Below, piece after piece: positions 1 through 7,249 of a stretch of 15,253 nucleotides of DNA. The stretch's first letter is position 1. Every line of letters starts with the position of its first letter. A program made the position numbers and the translations under genes. The DNA is from UBA1858 sp045106935 (GTDB lineage: Bacteria; Pseudomonadota; Gammaproteobacteria; UBA4575): positions 1 through 15,253 of the forward strand of contig JBGCFN010000001.1 in the NCBI GenBank assembly GCA_045106935.1, given 5' to 3'. The notes under the pieces were generated by a model, which ran no database searches, had not been told where the DNA came from, and saw only the letters and a list, made by a program, of their open reading frames with translations.

Positions 1-1
1 A

Positions 2-97
2 CAAGGCATTTTGAAGACTGAAGATGTTAAAAGCGAATTAGGACGCGCATCTTACATAATGAAGAATGCACACATAGAAGTTTATAAAGAAAAATGA
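2..97 (+). CDS. C-terminal fragment of an unidentified protein
   Basis: An open frame enters from the left edge and stops with TGA at 95-97, giving 31 residues that end in HIEVYKEK. The fragment is hydrophilic and rich in Lys and Glu, with no membrane segment. I do not recognise the family from this tail. The assignment rests only on an uninterrupted frame of plausible composition, so it could also be non-coding. A weak inverted repeat (ATGAC...GTCAT, 94-111) overlaps the stop but lacks a T-tract, so I do not call it a terminator. Confidence 0.35.
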   Translation, partial: QGILKTEDVKSELGRASYIMKNAHIEVYKEK

Positions 98-345
98 CAC
101 CATGAGGTCATACCACTAAAATGTTATATTCTATACTTTCCGCGTCATGCGATAATATAAATTAAAGATTAAGCATCCACTTTCTACCAACTATAATTTA
201 ATATCGTTTCCCATCAGAAATCATTCAATTATCACCGAAAGAGCACTTTAGTGAAATTGGCTTTAGAATTGTGGATCGCGCAAACGCTGCATAAATAGGC
301 GTTATTTCAAGTATTTACAGTGCCTCTGAACAGGGACAGACTAGG
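98..345. other. Gene-poor spacer next to tRNA-Ser
   Basis: This AT-rich stretch of 248 bases lies between the left-edge gene fragment and the 3' end of the serine tRNA. I find no convincing open frame on either strand, no Shine-Dalgarno site with a start codon, and no integrase remnant. No clear Rho-independent terminator follows the tRNA on the minus strand either. Spacers at the 3' side of tRNA genes are common integration sites, but nothing here demonstrates one. Confidence 0.4.
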
Positions 346-435
346 TGGCGGAGAGAGAGGGATTCGAACCCTCGGTACCGATTAAAGTACACACGCTTTC
401 CAAGCGAGCACATTAAGCCACTCTGTCATCTCTCC
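346..435 (-). tRNA. tRNA-Ser (anticodon GGA)
   Basis: Read on the minus strand, the gene starts GGAGAGA, which pairs with TCTCTCC at the 3' end, and is followed by discriminator G and an encoded CCA (346-348). The anticodon loop TTGGAAA carries GGA, which reads the UCC and UCU serine codons. The T-arm contains the usual GGTTCGAATCC. Total length is 90 nt, with a long variable arm between the anticodon stem and T-arm, as expected for a class II tRNA such as tRNA-Ser. The anticodon stem appears to carry one T-T mismatch at its second pair. The gene lies 22 bp downstream of the DUF1820 gene on the same strand, so it may share that transcript or have a promoter inside that gene. Confidence 0.96.
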
Positions 436-457
436 TGATCGGTATTACAATTGGATA

Positions 458-793
458 TTAGGATTTATCTGTATCGTTTCCGGCAGTATATATTGTCCCG
501 GGGAATTGCATTACTTTTGAGTCTATATCCGAAATCTTAGAAACGCCTTGTTTCTCAACTTCGTCAATTCTAATAACTGAATGCATGGGAATATAACATC
601 TTTTAACTGAGTCAAATTCGGACTTCAGCTTTTCTTCGCCAGGATCGACAACAACGGAATCACGCTCACTAAAAGTAATTTGCTCTATTGTAATAAAACC
701 ATACATATCAGATTGATACACATCCCTAGCAAACACTTCATACACTTTGCCTTGGTTATGAAAAATCACTTTAAATATTTCTTCATTTGCCAT
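458..793 (-). CDS. DUF1820 family protein
   Basis: This 111-residue soluble protein has no signal peptide or membrane segment. It matches the DUF1820 family (as I know it from Pseudomonas and relatives) in full length and in its hallmark stretches: FHNQGKVYE (residues 11-19), VVVDPGEEKLK (47-57) and YIPMHSVIRIDEVEK (67-81). The family's biochemical role is unknown to me, so I assign none. The start is ATG at 793, with a purine-rich AGGAAGAG about 11 nt upstream. It follows the diguanylate cyclase gene after 36 bp on the same strand, which suggests cotranscription, and the serine tRNA lies 22 bp downstream. The divergent tail after residue 85 is normal for the family. Confidence 0.9.
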   Translation of the reverse strand: MANEEIFKVIFHNQGKVYEVFARDVYQSDMYGFITIEQITFSERDSVVVDPGEEKLKSEFDSVKRCYIPMHSVIRIDEVEKQGVSKISDIDSKVMQFPGTIYTAGNDTDKS

Positions 794-829
794 ATCTGAC
801 TAAACTCTTCCTTGTTTGAATTATTTATA

Positions 830-2497
830 TTAAGCAATACCTGCAACAAGCATATTTCTACCAGCAACTTTAGCTTCATATAATTTTTTATCAGCATCAA
901 CGATTAGCGTTTCTATGTCTAGAGGTTCTGTTGGGCGTGCGGCAATCAAGCCCAGACTGATTGATACTCGCACATCTGCATTGTTAACTTTTATATTATG
1001 TGCCACTAGGTTTTTCCTAATCATATCAAGCACTAAGTATGCACTGTCTAAATCTGTATCTGGCAAAAGCACTAGGAATTCATCACCCGCATACCGTCCC
1101 ACCACATCAGATCGACGTAAACGATTGTTCAGGTAATCTGAAATATGCCGCAATACATAATCACCCACAACATGTCCATTTTCATCATTAATTTGCTTAA
1201 AGTGATCTACATCAATCATGGCCAAGCAGATGCTTTCTTTTCGACGAATTGCCAAACTAATCTCTTCATTTGCACGCTCTAGGAAAGCATCTCTATTTAA
1301 AGCACCTGTCAACGAATCCATTATAATTAAATGATTCGCCCGCCTAAATCTCAGTATTCTCTGCTTTAAAATCTGAAGTTGCTCATCTTGCAATTCATGA
1401 CCATAGATACAATCATCTGCTCCGGCGTGTAATGCCTCTAATTTTTCTTGCTTGTCCTCATTCTCAAGCAAGAACACAATTGGCATATTAAAGTGCGATT
1501 CATGCAAACGCACAATTCGCGCACCATCACACCAATAATCATTATTTTTGTCATAAGCTATTAATATTAAATCTGGCTTAAAATTAACAAGCTCATCAAC
1601 AATATTATCGATAACACCAATTACGCGACAGTGAATATTTTCACACGCTAATGCTTTTTCTATATAGGTAATTCTCTGCTTCTGCTGATCAATAAGCAAA
1701 ACTCTACTTCCCGCATTACCTCGCGACTCAAGAATTACATCTAAAGTTGAACTAAAATTATGTGCATTGATAGGAGTAGCGAAAAATGCTTCGGCCTCAA
1801 ATTGTGCAGCCATTTTGCGTGTTTGCACATCATCTCGGCGTGAGATAACAACAAATGCCGGCGGCTGATCTTCTATTGATTGAAAAGCCTCTTTAGTACT
1901 TTTATCAAGTTTAATTTGATTTGCATCACCCAGATCTAAAACAACAATAGAAGGTGCAACTGTTTGCGACATAGACTGTGCTCGCTCAATGGTACTAAAT
2001 GCAATGACTGTAAAGCCTCGTGTTTCGAGTAAATTAGATAACAGCGAAAGCTCAACTGAACGGTGACTAATTATAAATATCACAAGCTCACGATGCGATA
2101 ATTGCAACGAATCTAAACGCGGTATGTTATCTTCATTATCGTCACTAAAATTATAGTTGAGCAATTCATTTTCTAACGTATCGACAAGCTGCTGAACTAA
2201 ATTCCCTATTTTTTGTTTTTCTTTTTTCCAAGTAGATTTTTCATCTAAAACGTCAACAATATTGCTTTCAACATTTTTTGCTAACGAATGAATATCATTG
2301 AATTCATGCGACCCACTAGAACCGGCAATTTTGTGAACTTCTACACGCAACTCAGATAGCGAATGCTGATAATTGGCTGCAGAATTTAATTCTGCCCAAC
2401 AACGTCTAAGTTCTTGGATTTTTTCAGGAAATGATTCCACATAAATCTCGCGTATCCGCTCGAACTTATCATTGTCTAAAGGCTTAACGTCTTTCAC
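830..2497 (-). CDS. Multidomain diguanylate cyclase (HPt - two receiver-like domains - GGDEF)
   Basis: This 555-residue cytoplasmic signalling protein has no membrane segments. Residues about 10-115 form an HPt domain with the phosphoacceptor motif HKIAGSSG (His55). Two receiver-like domains follow, at about 135-255 and 264-385. The first keeps the acceptor aspartate (VVLDLG, Asp188) but lacks the acidic pair and has Thr where the conserved Lys precedes Pro-Ile. The second has lost the acceptor (PDLILIA, Ala314). The C-terminal GGDEF domain (about 388-553) carries AGDEF (470-474), a known functional variant of the active-site motif, and an RxxD inhibitory site at 461-464, exactly five residues upstream. 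It should therefore make cyclic di-GMP from GTP under product inhibition. The start is GTG, with GAGAG seven nt upstream. It sits 61 bp after the response regulator gene on the same strand, so the two are probably cotranscribed. Confidence 0.92.
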   Translation of the reverse strand: MKDVKPLDNDKFERIREIYVESFPEKIQELRRCWAELNSAANYQHSLSELRVEVHKIAGSSGSHEFNDIHSLAKNVESNIVDVLDEKSTWKKEKQKIGNLVQQLVDTLENELLNYNFSDDNEDNIPRLDSLQLSHRELVIFIISHRSVELSLLSNLLETRGFTVIAFSTIERAQSMSQTVAPSIVVLDLGDANQIKLDKSTKEAFQSIEDQPPAFVVISRRDDVQTRKMAAQFEAEAFFATPINAHNFSSTLDVILESRGNAGSRVLLIDQQKQRITYIEKALACENIHCRVIGVIDNIVDELVNFKPDLILIAYDKNNDYWCDGARIVRLHESHFNMPIVFLLENEDKQEKLEALHAGADDCIYGHELQDEQLQILKQRILRFRRANHLIIMDSLTGALNRDAFLERANEEISLAIRRKESICLAMIDVDHFKQINDENGHVVGDYVLRHISDYLNNRLRRSDVVGRYAGDEFLVLLPDTDLDSAYLVLDMIRKNLVAHNIKVNNADVRVSISLGLIAARPTEPLDIETLIVDADKKLYEAKVAGRNMLVAGIA

Positions 2498-2558
2498 CTT
2501 TCAACTCTCACAGCCATGAATTTCATTGTTCGCGTCTATGTAAAATTATTTTATTGTC

Positions 2559-3251
2559 TTAGTTAGATGTGCCACTTTTCTCAAGACGATAACCGTGTTG
2601 ATAAATTGATGTCAGCTTCCACCCGTTTTCAGCGCCAATGACTAACTTGCGACGTAATCGACTCACATGGGTATCGACAGTACGTGTATTCACATCGGCA
2701 CTTCTTCCCCACACTGTTTCTAAAATATAACCTCGCGATAAAACACGCCCGGCATTTCTAAATAAAAACAACGTTAGTTCAAACTCTTTACGTGTAATGT
2801 CAATATTTTCACCATTCAGTTTCACTATCTTTGAACTGCGTTGTAACGTATAGGGAGTGAACTCTAATTCATCCTCAGTATTCGCTTGTTGTGTTCGACT
2901 ACTGATTGACCCTATTCGCGCCAACATTTCTGCTCGTTTAACAGGCTTCGACATATAATCATCTGCACCGCCTTGCAATGCTTGAACGACATCTTCTTCC
3001 TCATCTTTTTGAGTGATAAAGAGTACGGGAATTCTCCAGTCAAGCGATTCTCTAACCCAATTCAGCACTTCTAATCCATCCATATCCGGGACCAACCAAT
3101 CTAGAATAAGTAAGTCATAACTTTCATGAAGCAATGCCATTGTAATGTCTTTACCAGAGCTATATACAACGCACTTATGACCAGCATCCTCTAGTAAGGC
3201 CTGCATTAATACAGATTGGTCTTGATCATCTTCTAGTAGAGCGATATGCAT
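2559..3251 (-). CDS. OmpR/PhoB-family DNA-binding response regulator
   Basis: This 230-residue two-domain regulator has an N-terminal receiver (1-118) with the full active site: acidic residues Asp8/Asp9, phosphoacceptor Asp51 in LILDW, Thr80 and Lys102 (SKPV). The C-terminal winged-helix domain (about 128-226) contains the recognition helix around TRTVDTHVSRLRRKL (189-203) and the wing ending HGYRLEK. It should be phosphorylated by a histidine kinase and bind DNA, but no kinase is encoded in this window, so its partner and signal are unknown. It lies 44 bp downstream of icd on the same strand with no visible terminator between them, and 61 bp upstream of the diguanylate cyclase gene. The Shine-Dalgarno site is weak, which fits translation from a longer transcript. 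Confidence 0.95.
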   Translation of the reverse strand: MHIALLEDDQDQSVLMQALLEDAGHKCVVYSSGKDITMALLHESYDLLILDWLVPDMDGLEVLNWVRESLDWRIPVLFITQKDEEEDVVQALQGGADDYMSKPVKRAEMLARIGSISSRTQQANTEDELEFTPYTLQRSSKIVKLNGENIDITRKEFELTLFLFRNAGRVLSRGYILETVWGRSADVNTRTVDTHVSRLRRKLVIGAENGWKLTSIYQHGYRLEKSGTSN

Positions 3252-3295
3252 CTTATATTTATTTAGTTAATTTCATAAGAGTGTCAGAACTTGCT

Positions 3296-4636
3296 TCACA
3301 TATGGGAAACGACGGCTTCACTAAAACCGGACGTTGTTACCAACGTCGCCCCTGGCATTAGTTCTTCTAATTGCCTTTCTATGTCTTCTGCACTGGATAA
3401 TTTTGTTGCTATTTTAGTCGACATTCCTGCTCTTGCGCGAGCTAAATCGTAGGTTACCGTTTTTGCTGCAATTGCTCCACCAACACCTTTCAATACAAGG
3501 TCTGCAGCTTTGTTCCACCCCATGTAGCGAAGCATCATTTCTGCTGATAATATGATCGAGCCTGGATTAACACGATTTTTACCGGCATATTTTGGTGCAG
3601 TCCCGTGAGTGGCTTCGAACACAGCAACCGCATCTGCAATATTGGCACCTGGCGCGATACCGATTCCTCCCACCTGGGCTGCCAATGCATCCGAAATATA
3701 ATCACCATTGAGATTTAAGGTTGCAATGACGTCATAAATTTCTGGTTTTAATAGTATTTGTTGCAAGAAATTATCCGCGATTACATCTTTTATTATGATC
3801 TTTCTGTGTGTTTTAGGGTTAATTATCTCACACCATGGACCCTCGCCCATTAGCGTTGCACCAAACTCATTCTTAGCCAAATCATATCCCCAGTGGCGAA
3901 ACGCTCCTTCGGTAAACTTCATAATATTACCCTTGTGAACTAAGGTCACAGAGCTTCTATCGTTATCGATAGCAAATTGGATTGCTTTTCGAATAAGGCG
4001 CTCTGACCCTTGCTGAGATACCGGTTTTACTCCGATTCCGGAAGAGTCAGGGAAACGAATCTGCTCAACATTCATTTCATTAATGAGAAAATTGAGTACT
4101 TTTTGTACATCCTGAGAGTGGGCAGGCCATTCGATTCCTGCATAAATATCTTCAGTATTCTCTCGAAATATCACCATATCGGTCGTTTCTGAATCTTTCA
4201 TTGGTGTCGGCGTGCCTGGAAAATATCGTATTGGCCTTACACATGCGTATAAATCCATTTTTTGACGAATTGCCACATTAAGCGAACGCATCCCCTCACC
4301 TATAGGCGTGGCTAAGGGACCTTTTATGGATACCACGAAGTCTTTCATTGCTTGTAGAGTTTCATCTGGTAACCAAATATCCGACCCATAGCGCTTATTC
4401 GCTTTTTCACCCGCAAAAATTTCCATCCAAACAATTGAACGCTGGTCTTGGTATGCCTGCTTAACCGCATAATCTACAACACGGTGCATTGCTGGAGTAA
4501 CATCTACACCTATTCCATCACCTTCTATATAAGGAATAATTGGATGCGTTGGCACGTGGAGTGAACCATCTGTATTGATAGTGATTCTTTCACCTTTTTG
4601 AGGAAGCTGAATGTGCTCGAATTGCGCAGAACTCAT
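3296..4636 (-). CDS. icd: NADP-dependent isocitrate dehydrogenase
   Basis: This enzyme decarboxylates isocitrate to 2-oxoglutarate in the TCA cycle, reducing NADP. The 446-residue protein aligns throughout with E. coli Icd (416 aa), with key positions offset by five: the phosphorylatable Ser118 in RSLNVA (E. coli Ser113), Tyr165, Lys235, Asp312/Asp316, and the NADP-specifying Lys349-Tyr350 and Tyr396/Arg400. The start is the ATG at 4636, which has GAGGTG five nt upstream. A 12-residue upstream extension is possible in frame but would bypass that site. The unusual part is an extra segment of about 25 residues (about 401-425, SSAEDIERQLEE region) between Arg400 and the conserved C-terminus; recalled E. 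coli and Pseudomonas proteins lack it. aceA, whose product competes for the same substrate, lies upstream. The conserved Ser118 would permit AceK-type regulation, but no aceK is present here. Confidence 0.97.
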   Translation of the reverse strand: MSSAQFEHIQLPQKGERITINTDGSLHVPTHPIIPYIEGDGIGVDVTPAMHRVVDYAVKQAYQDQRSIVWMEIFAGEKANKRYGSDIWLPDETLQAMKDFVVSIKGPLATPIGEGMRSLNVAIRQKMDLYACVRPIRYFPGTPTPMKDSETTDMVIFRENTEDIYAGIEWPAHSQDVQKVLNFLINEMNVEQIRFPDSSGIGVKPVSQQGSERLIRKAIQFAIDNDRSSVTLVHKGNIMKFTEGAFRHWGYDLAKNEFGATLMGEGPWCEIINPKTHRKIIIKDVIADNFLQQILLKPEIYDVIATLNLNGDYISDALAAQVGGIGIAPGANIADAVAVFEATHGTAPKYAGKNRVNPGSIILSAEMMLRYMGWNKAADLVLKGVGGAIAAKTVTYDLARARAGMSTKIATKLSSAEDIERQLEELMPGATLVTTSGFSEAVVSHM

Positions 4637-4665
4637 AATTACACCTCTATGAAATAACCATATAA

Positions 4666-4688
4666 TTAGCAATGTAAATTAATGCTAA
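4666..4688. promoter_or_regulatory. Inverted repeat in icd leader (candidate operator)
   Basis: TTAGCA (4666-4671) and TGCTAA (4683-4688) form a perfect 6-bp inverted repeat with an 11-bp AT-rich spacer. It lies 30-52 bp upstream of the icd start codon, where a promoter or operator would be expected. The half-site spacing, close to two helical turns centre to centre, fits a dimeric repressor or activator. No named regulator can be assigned from the sequence. In such AT-rich DNA a repeat of this size could also arise by chance. Confidence 0.35.
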
Positions 4689-4725
4689 CTCGTTTATCTA
4701 TAGAGTGTATAGGAAAATTTAAGTG

Positions 4726-4757
4726 CTAGCTGACACCCAAACCTGGGCATCAGCTAG
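4726..4757 (-). terminator. Stem-loop after aceA, possible terminator or attenuator
   Basis: CTAGCTGA (4726-4733) pairs with TCAGCTAG (4750-4757), and an inner CCC/GGG pair beyond a 2-nt internal loop extends the stem. On the minus strand the hairpin lies 57 nt after the aceA stop and is followed by CACTTAAATTTTCC. That is T-rich but not a clean T-run, so termination may be only partial. It would uncouple isocitrate lyase levels from icd levels, or protect the 3' end of the aceA message. Confidence 0.55.
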
Positions 4758-4813
4758 ACTTTCATGCAATTACCTGGCACGAATGTACCGGTGGTAGATT
4801 TTCTCTAGTTTAA

Positions 4814-6400
4814 TTAGAACTGGTTAGAAGTGTTTTTCTCACCAGCTGCTTTAAGTGCATTTTCACCCGCAAAGTATTCTTTGTGGTCATCACCCATATC
4901 AGAACCTGACATGTTTTGATGCTTAACACAGGCGATACCTTGACGAATTTCTTTACGCTGCACACCTTCTACATAACCCAACATCGCTTGGTCACCAAAG
5001 TATTCTTTAGCAAGGTTATCAGTTGATAACGCAGCTGTATGGTAAGTCGGCAATGTAATTAAATGATGGAAAATACCCGCATCACGAGAAGAATCTGCTT
5101 GGAAGCTGCGGATTTTGTCATCAGCAAGAGCAGCTAACTCAGTATCATCATACTTCACATCCATCAATTCTTCACGGTTATAACTAGAAACGTCTTTTCC
5201 TTCCTCAACCATTGTATCGTAGGCTTGTTTACGGAAGTTTAGCGTCCAGTTGAATGATGGGCTATTGTTATAAACAAGCTTAGCGTTTGGAATTACTTCA
5301 CGCACACCGTTCACCATCGCTGCAATGTCTTTAACACTAGGTGTTGCTGTTTCAATCCAAAGTAAGTCAGCACCAGCTTTAATGACATATATACAGTCGA
5401 ATACACAACGCTCTGGGCCTGTGCCTTTACGAAACTCGTACAAACCAGAAGGTAAACGCTTAGGACGAACTAGCTTGCCATTACGGTTAAAACATACATC
5501 GCCTTCAGCCATATCAGCGACGTCAATTTCTTCGACGTCTAAGTATGAATTATAGATGTCACCTTCATCACCTGGCTCTTTAACTACCGCGATCTCTTTA
5601 GTCAGACCTGCGCCTTCAGAGTCAGTACGTGCAACAATAATTCCGTTATCAATGCCTAACTCTAAGAATGCATGACGTAATGCGCGAATTTTAGCGTGGA
5701 AATCAGCATGAGGTACTGTGACTTTACCGTCTTGATGGCCACACTGCTTCTCATCAGCGACTTGGTTTTCGATTTGAAGTGCACAAGCACCGGCTTCGAT
5801 CATTTGCTTAGCCATTAAGTAAGTCGCTTCCGCATTACCAAAACCAGCATCAATGTCAGCAATAATTGGCACAACGTGTGTTACGTGGTTATCTATTTTA
5901 TCTTGGATAGTTGCTTTTTCAGCATCACTTGATGCCGCATCTAACTCGCGGAATAGACCACCTAATTCTCGGGCATCCGCTTGACGCAAGAAGGTATAAA
6001 GCTCTTCAACCAATGATGCGACTGTTGTTTTCTCATGCATAGACTGGTCAGGCAATGGGCCAAATTCACTACGAAGTGCAGCGACCATCCAACCTGAAAG
6101 ATAAAGGTAACGACGATCAGTATTGCCATTAAAATGCTTCTTAATAGAAATCATTTTCTGTTGGCCAATGAAACCATGCCAACAACCCAGAGACTGAGTG
6201 TACTTAGAGCTATCAGCGTCATAAGCAGCCATATCTTTACGCATAATGTCGGCAGTATACTGAGCAATGTCTAAGCCGGTTTTGAATCGGTTCTGCACGC
6301 GCATACGAGCGACTGATTCTGGGTTGATAGCATCCCAAGAGCTACCTGCTTTTGCTTTTATTGCTCTTACTGCTTCAATAGCACTTTGATAATTTGACAT
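4814..6400 (-). CDS. aceA: Isocitrate lyase (long form)
   Basis: This enzyme cleaves isocitrate to glyoxylate and succinate, the first step of the glyoxylate shunt used for growth on acetate or fatty acids. The 528-residue protein matches the roughly 530-residue Pseudomonas/Acinetobacter type along its length. The E. coli type is near 430 residues. Visible landmarks are the Mg-binding region ADIDAGFGN (181-189), the active-site KQCGH with catalytic Cys220 (the short form has KKCGH), and the substrate-binding NNSPSFNW. Start ATG 6400 has GGAGAT seven nt upstream. It is transcribed away from rraA across a 348-bp spacer and lies 177 bp upstream of icd on the same strand. No malate synthase gene is present in the window, so the second shunt enzyme must be encoded elsewhere. 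Confidence 0.97.
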   Translation of the reverse strand: MSNYQSAIEAVRAIKAKAGSSWDAINPESVARMRVQNRFKTGLDIAQYTADIMRKDMAAYDADSSKYTQSLGCWHGFIGQQKMISIKKHFNGNTDRRYLYLSGWMVAALRSEFGPLPDQSMHEKTTVASLVEELYTFLRQADARELGGLFRELDAASSDAEKATIQDKIDNHVTHVVPIIADIDAGFGNAEATYLMAKQMIEAGACALQIENQVADEKQCGHQDGKVTVPHADFHAKIRALRHAFLELGIDNGIIVARTDSEGAGLTKEIAVVKEPGDEGDIYNSYLDVEEIDVADMAEGDVCFNRNGKLVRPKRLPSGLYEFRKGTGPERCVFDCIYVIKAGADLLWIETATPSVKDIAAMVNGVREVIPNAKLVYNNSPSFNWTLNFRKQAYDTMVEEGKDVSSYNREELMDVKYDDTELAALADDKIRSFQADSSRDAGIFHHLITLPTYHTAALSTDNLAKEYFGDQAMLGYVEGVQRKEIRQGIACVKHQNMSGSDMGDDHKEYFAGENALKAAGEKNTSNQF

Positions 6401-6748
6401 ATCTCGATCTCCAAAAGTTTGTAATTTGTATATGGCTCTTTTGGCTTAAGCACTAAAATAGAATACGTCTGTCGCTTGCCAGAACACTAAAATATTTTGC
6501 GCATTAACACCAAATAGCACCCTCATCCAGGAGGATGCCCAAAAAAAGGTCCCGTATATTAGCAAATACTTTTAAACGAGTCTTGTGATATCTAGCTCAT
6601 ATCCCTACTTTATATAAGAAGCCCCTTGCCTACCTGCTATTGGGCCCCTATTATTCAGCCAACTAGTCACTCACCAATCTAGATAATTTGTCTTTCCAGG
6701 CTTCTATCAGATATCAATATTAGTAATAAATACAAAGGTTTACAGAAC
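6401..6748. promoter_or_regulatory. Divergent aceA/rraA intergenic region
   Basis: This 348-bp spacer separates two divergent starts and must hold promoters for both. Contents visible by eye: the aceA Shine-Dalgarno site next to its start; two copies of CACTAAAATA (6451-6460 and 6485-6494); a short hairpin CATCC-AGGA-GGATG (6524-6537); an A7 tract (6541-6547); and a weak sigma70-like pair for rraA, TTGTGA (6583-6588) and TACTTT (6606-6611) with a 17-bp spacer. AAAGG lies ten nt before the rraA ATG. I see no open frame of note and no riboswitch-like structure. Confidence 0.5.
6451..6494. repeat. Tandem direct repeat CACTAAAATA in aceA promoter region
   Basis: Two identical 10-bp copies, at 6451-6460 and 6485-6494, lie 51-94 bp upstream of the aceA start codon with a 34-bp period, a little over three helical turns. 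On the aceA strand each reads TATTTTAGTG. They could be paired binding sites for a regulator of isocitrate lyase, or could include -10-like TATTTT elements. No specific protein can be named. Confidence 0.4.
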
Positions 6749-7225
6749 ATGTTTAAGACAGCAGATTTATGTGATGATCACTCAGATTCATTATCTATCG
6801 CGCAACCTCTGTTTAATGATTATGGAAAAAATATTTCATTTAGCGGTGAAATTTCAACCGTTAAATGTTTTGAAGATAATTCACTTGTCAGAAAACAGCT
6901 AGAACAAGCTGGCCGTGGTCGCGTATTGATTGTCGATGGTGGCGGATCAACACGCTGTGCAATGGTGGGAGATATTCTGGCTCAAATGGGCGCTGATAAT
7001 GGATGGAACGGAATTATTGTATATGGCTGCATCCGTGACTCAGGTGCCATAGCCACGATTACTCTTGGTGTGAAAGCTATTGGCACACTGCCCCTTAAAA
7101 GTGTCAAAAAAGGTGAAGGTGAAATCGATATCCCCGTACATTTTGCAGATGTGGATTTCATTCCAGGGCAATTCGCTTACGCAGATGAAGACGGCATAAT
7201 ATTATCGCCGACAAAACTCGTTTAA
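6749..7225 (+). CDS. rraA: RraA family protein (ribonuclease E activity regulator type)
   Basis: The 158-residue cytoplasmic protein matches the RraA family over its full length (E. coli RraA is 161 aa). Conserved stretches are the start region TADLCD, TVKCFEDN (37-44), GRGRVLIVDGGGS (55-67), VYGCIRD (91-97) and YADEDGIILS (144-153). E. coli RraA binds RNase E and inhibits mRNA decay. Relatives with the same fold are 4-hydroxy-4-methyl-2-oxoglutarate aldolases or oxaloacetate decarboxylases that use an Arg-Asp pair. This protein keeps Arg96-Asp97, whereas E. coli RraA as I recall it reads Arg-Gln there, so a residual enzymatic role cannot be excluded. The start ATG has AAAGG ten nt upstream. 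The metallohydrolase gene follows after 24 bp, which implies one transcript. Confidence 0.92.
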   Translation: MFKTADLCDDHSDSLSIAQPLFNDYGKNISFSGEISTVKCFEDNSLVRKQLEQAGRGRVLIVDGGGSTRCAMVGDILAQMGADNGWNGIIVYGCIRDSGAIATITLGVKAIGTLPLKSVKKGEGEIDIPVHFADVDFIPGQFAYADEDGIILSPTKLV

Positions 7226-7249
7226 TTGCCACGTATTTGAATTATTTTT

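Noticed and set aside
94..111. ATGAC...GTCAT inverted repeat at the end of the left-edge frame as a terminator
   Set aside because: Five base pairs, an eight-base loop and no T-tract downstream. It is not distinguishable from chance.
98..435. tRNA-Ser as attachment site of an integrated element
   Set aside because: No integrase, no repeated copy of the tRNA 3' end and no mobile-element gene were found in the window. The neighbouring genes are ordinary chromosomal ones.
4637..4672. A 12-residue N-terminal extension of Icd from an upstream start
   Set aside because: The start at 4636 has GAGGTG at ideal spacing, and the protein from there lines up with known Icd N-termini. The extension would cover that ribosome-binding site.
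5325..5555. Open frame antisense to isocitrate lyase, and similar short frames inside the cyclase, icd, exporter, DUF6174-like and protease genes
   Set aside because: Each lies wholly inside a strongly supported gene on the other strand or in another frame. They have no recognisable domain, and their composition mirrors the host gene.
6464..6484. Sigma54-like promoter upstream of aceA (TGGCA on the minus strand)
   Set aside because: The GC-containing -12 element is missing at the required distance from the TGGCA.
6524..6547. Hairpin CATCC-AGGA-GGATG followed by an A7 tract, as a terminator
   Set aside because: The stem is only 5 bp, and the run next to it is A on the plus strand. On the minus strand the T-run comes before the hairpin, so neither direction gives a stem followed by U-tract.
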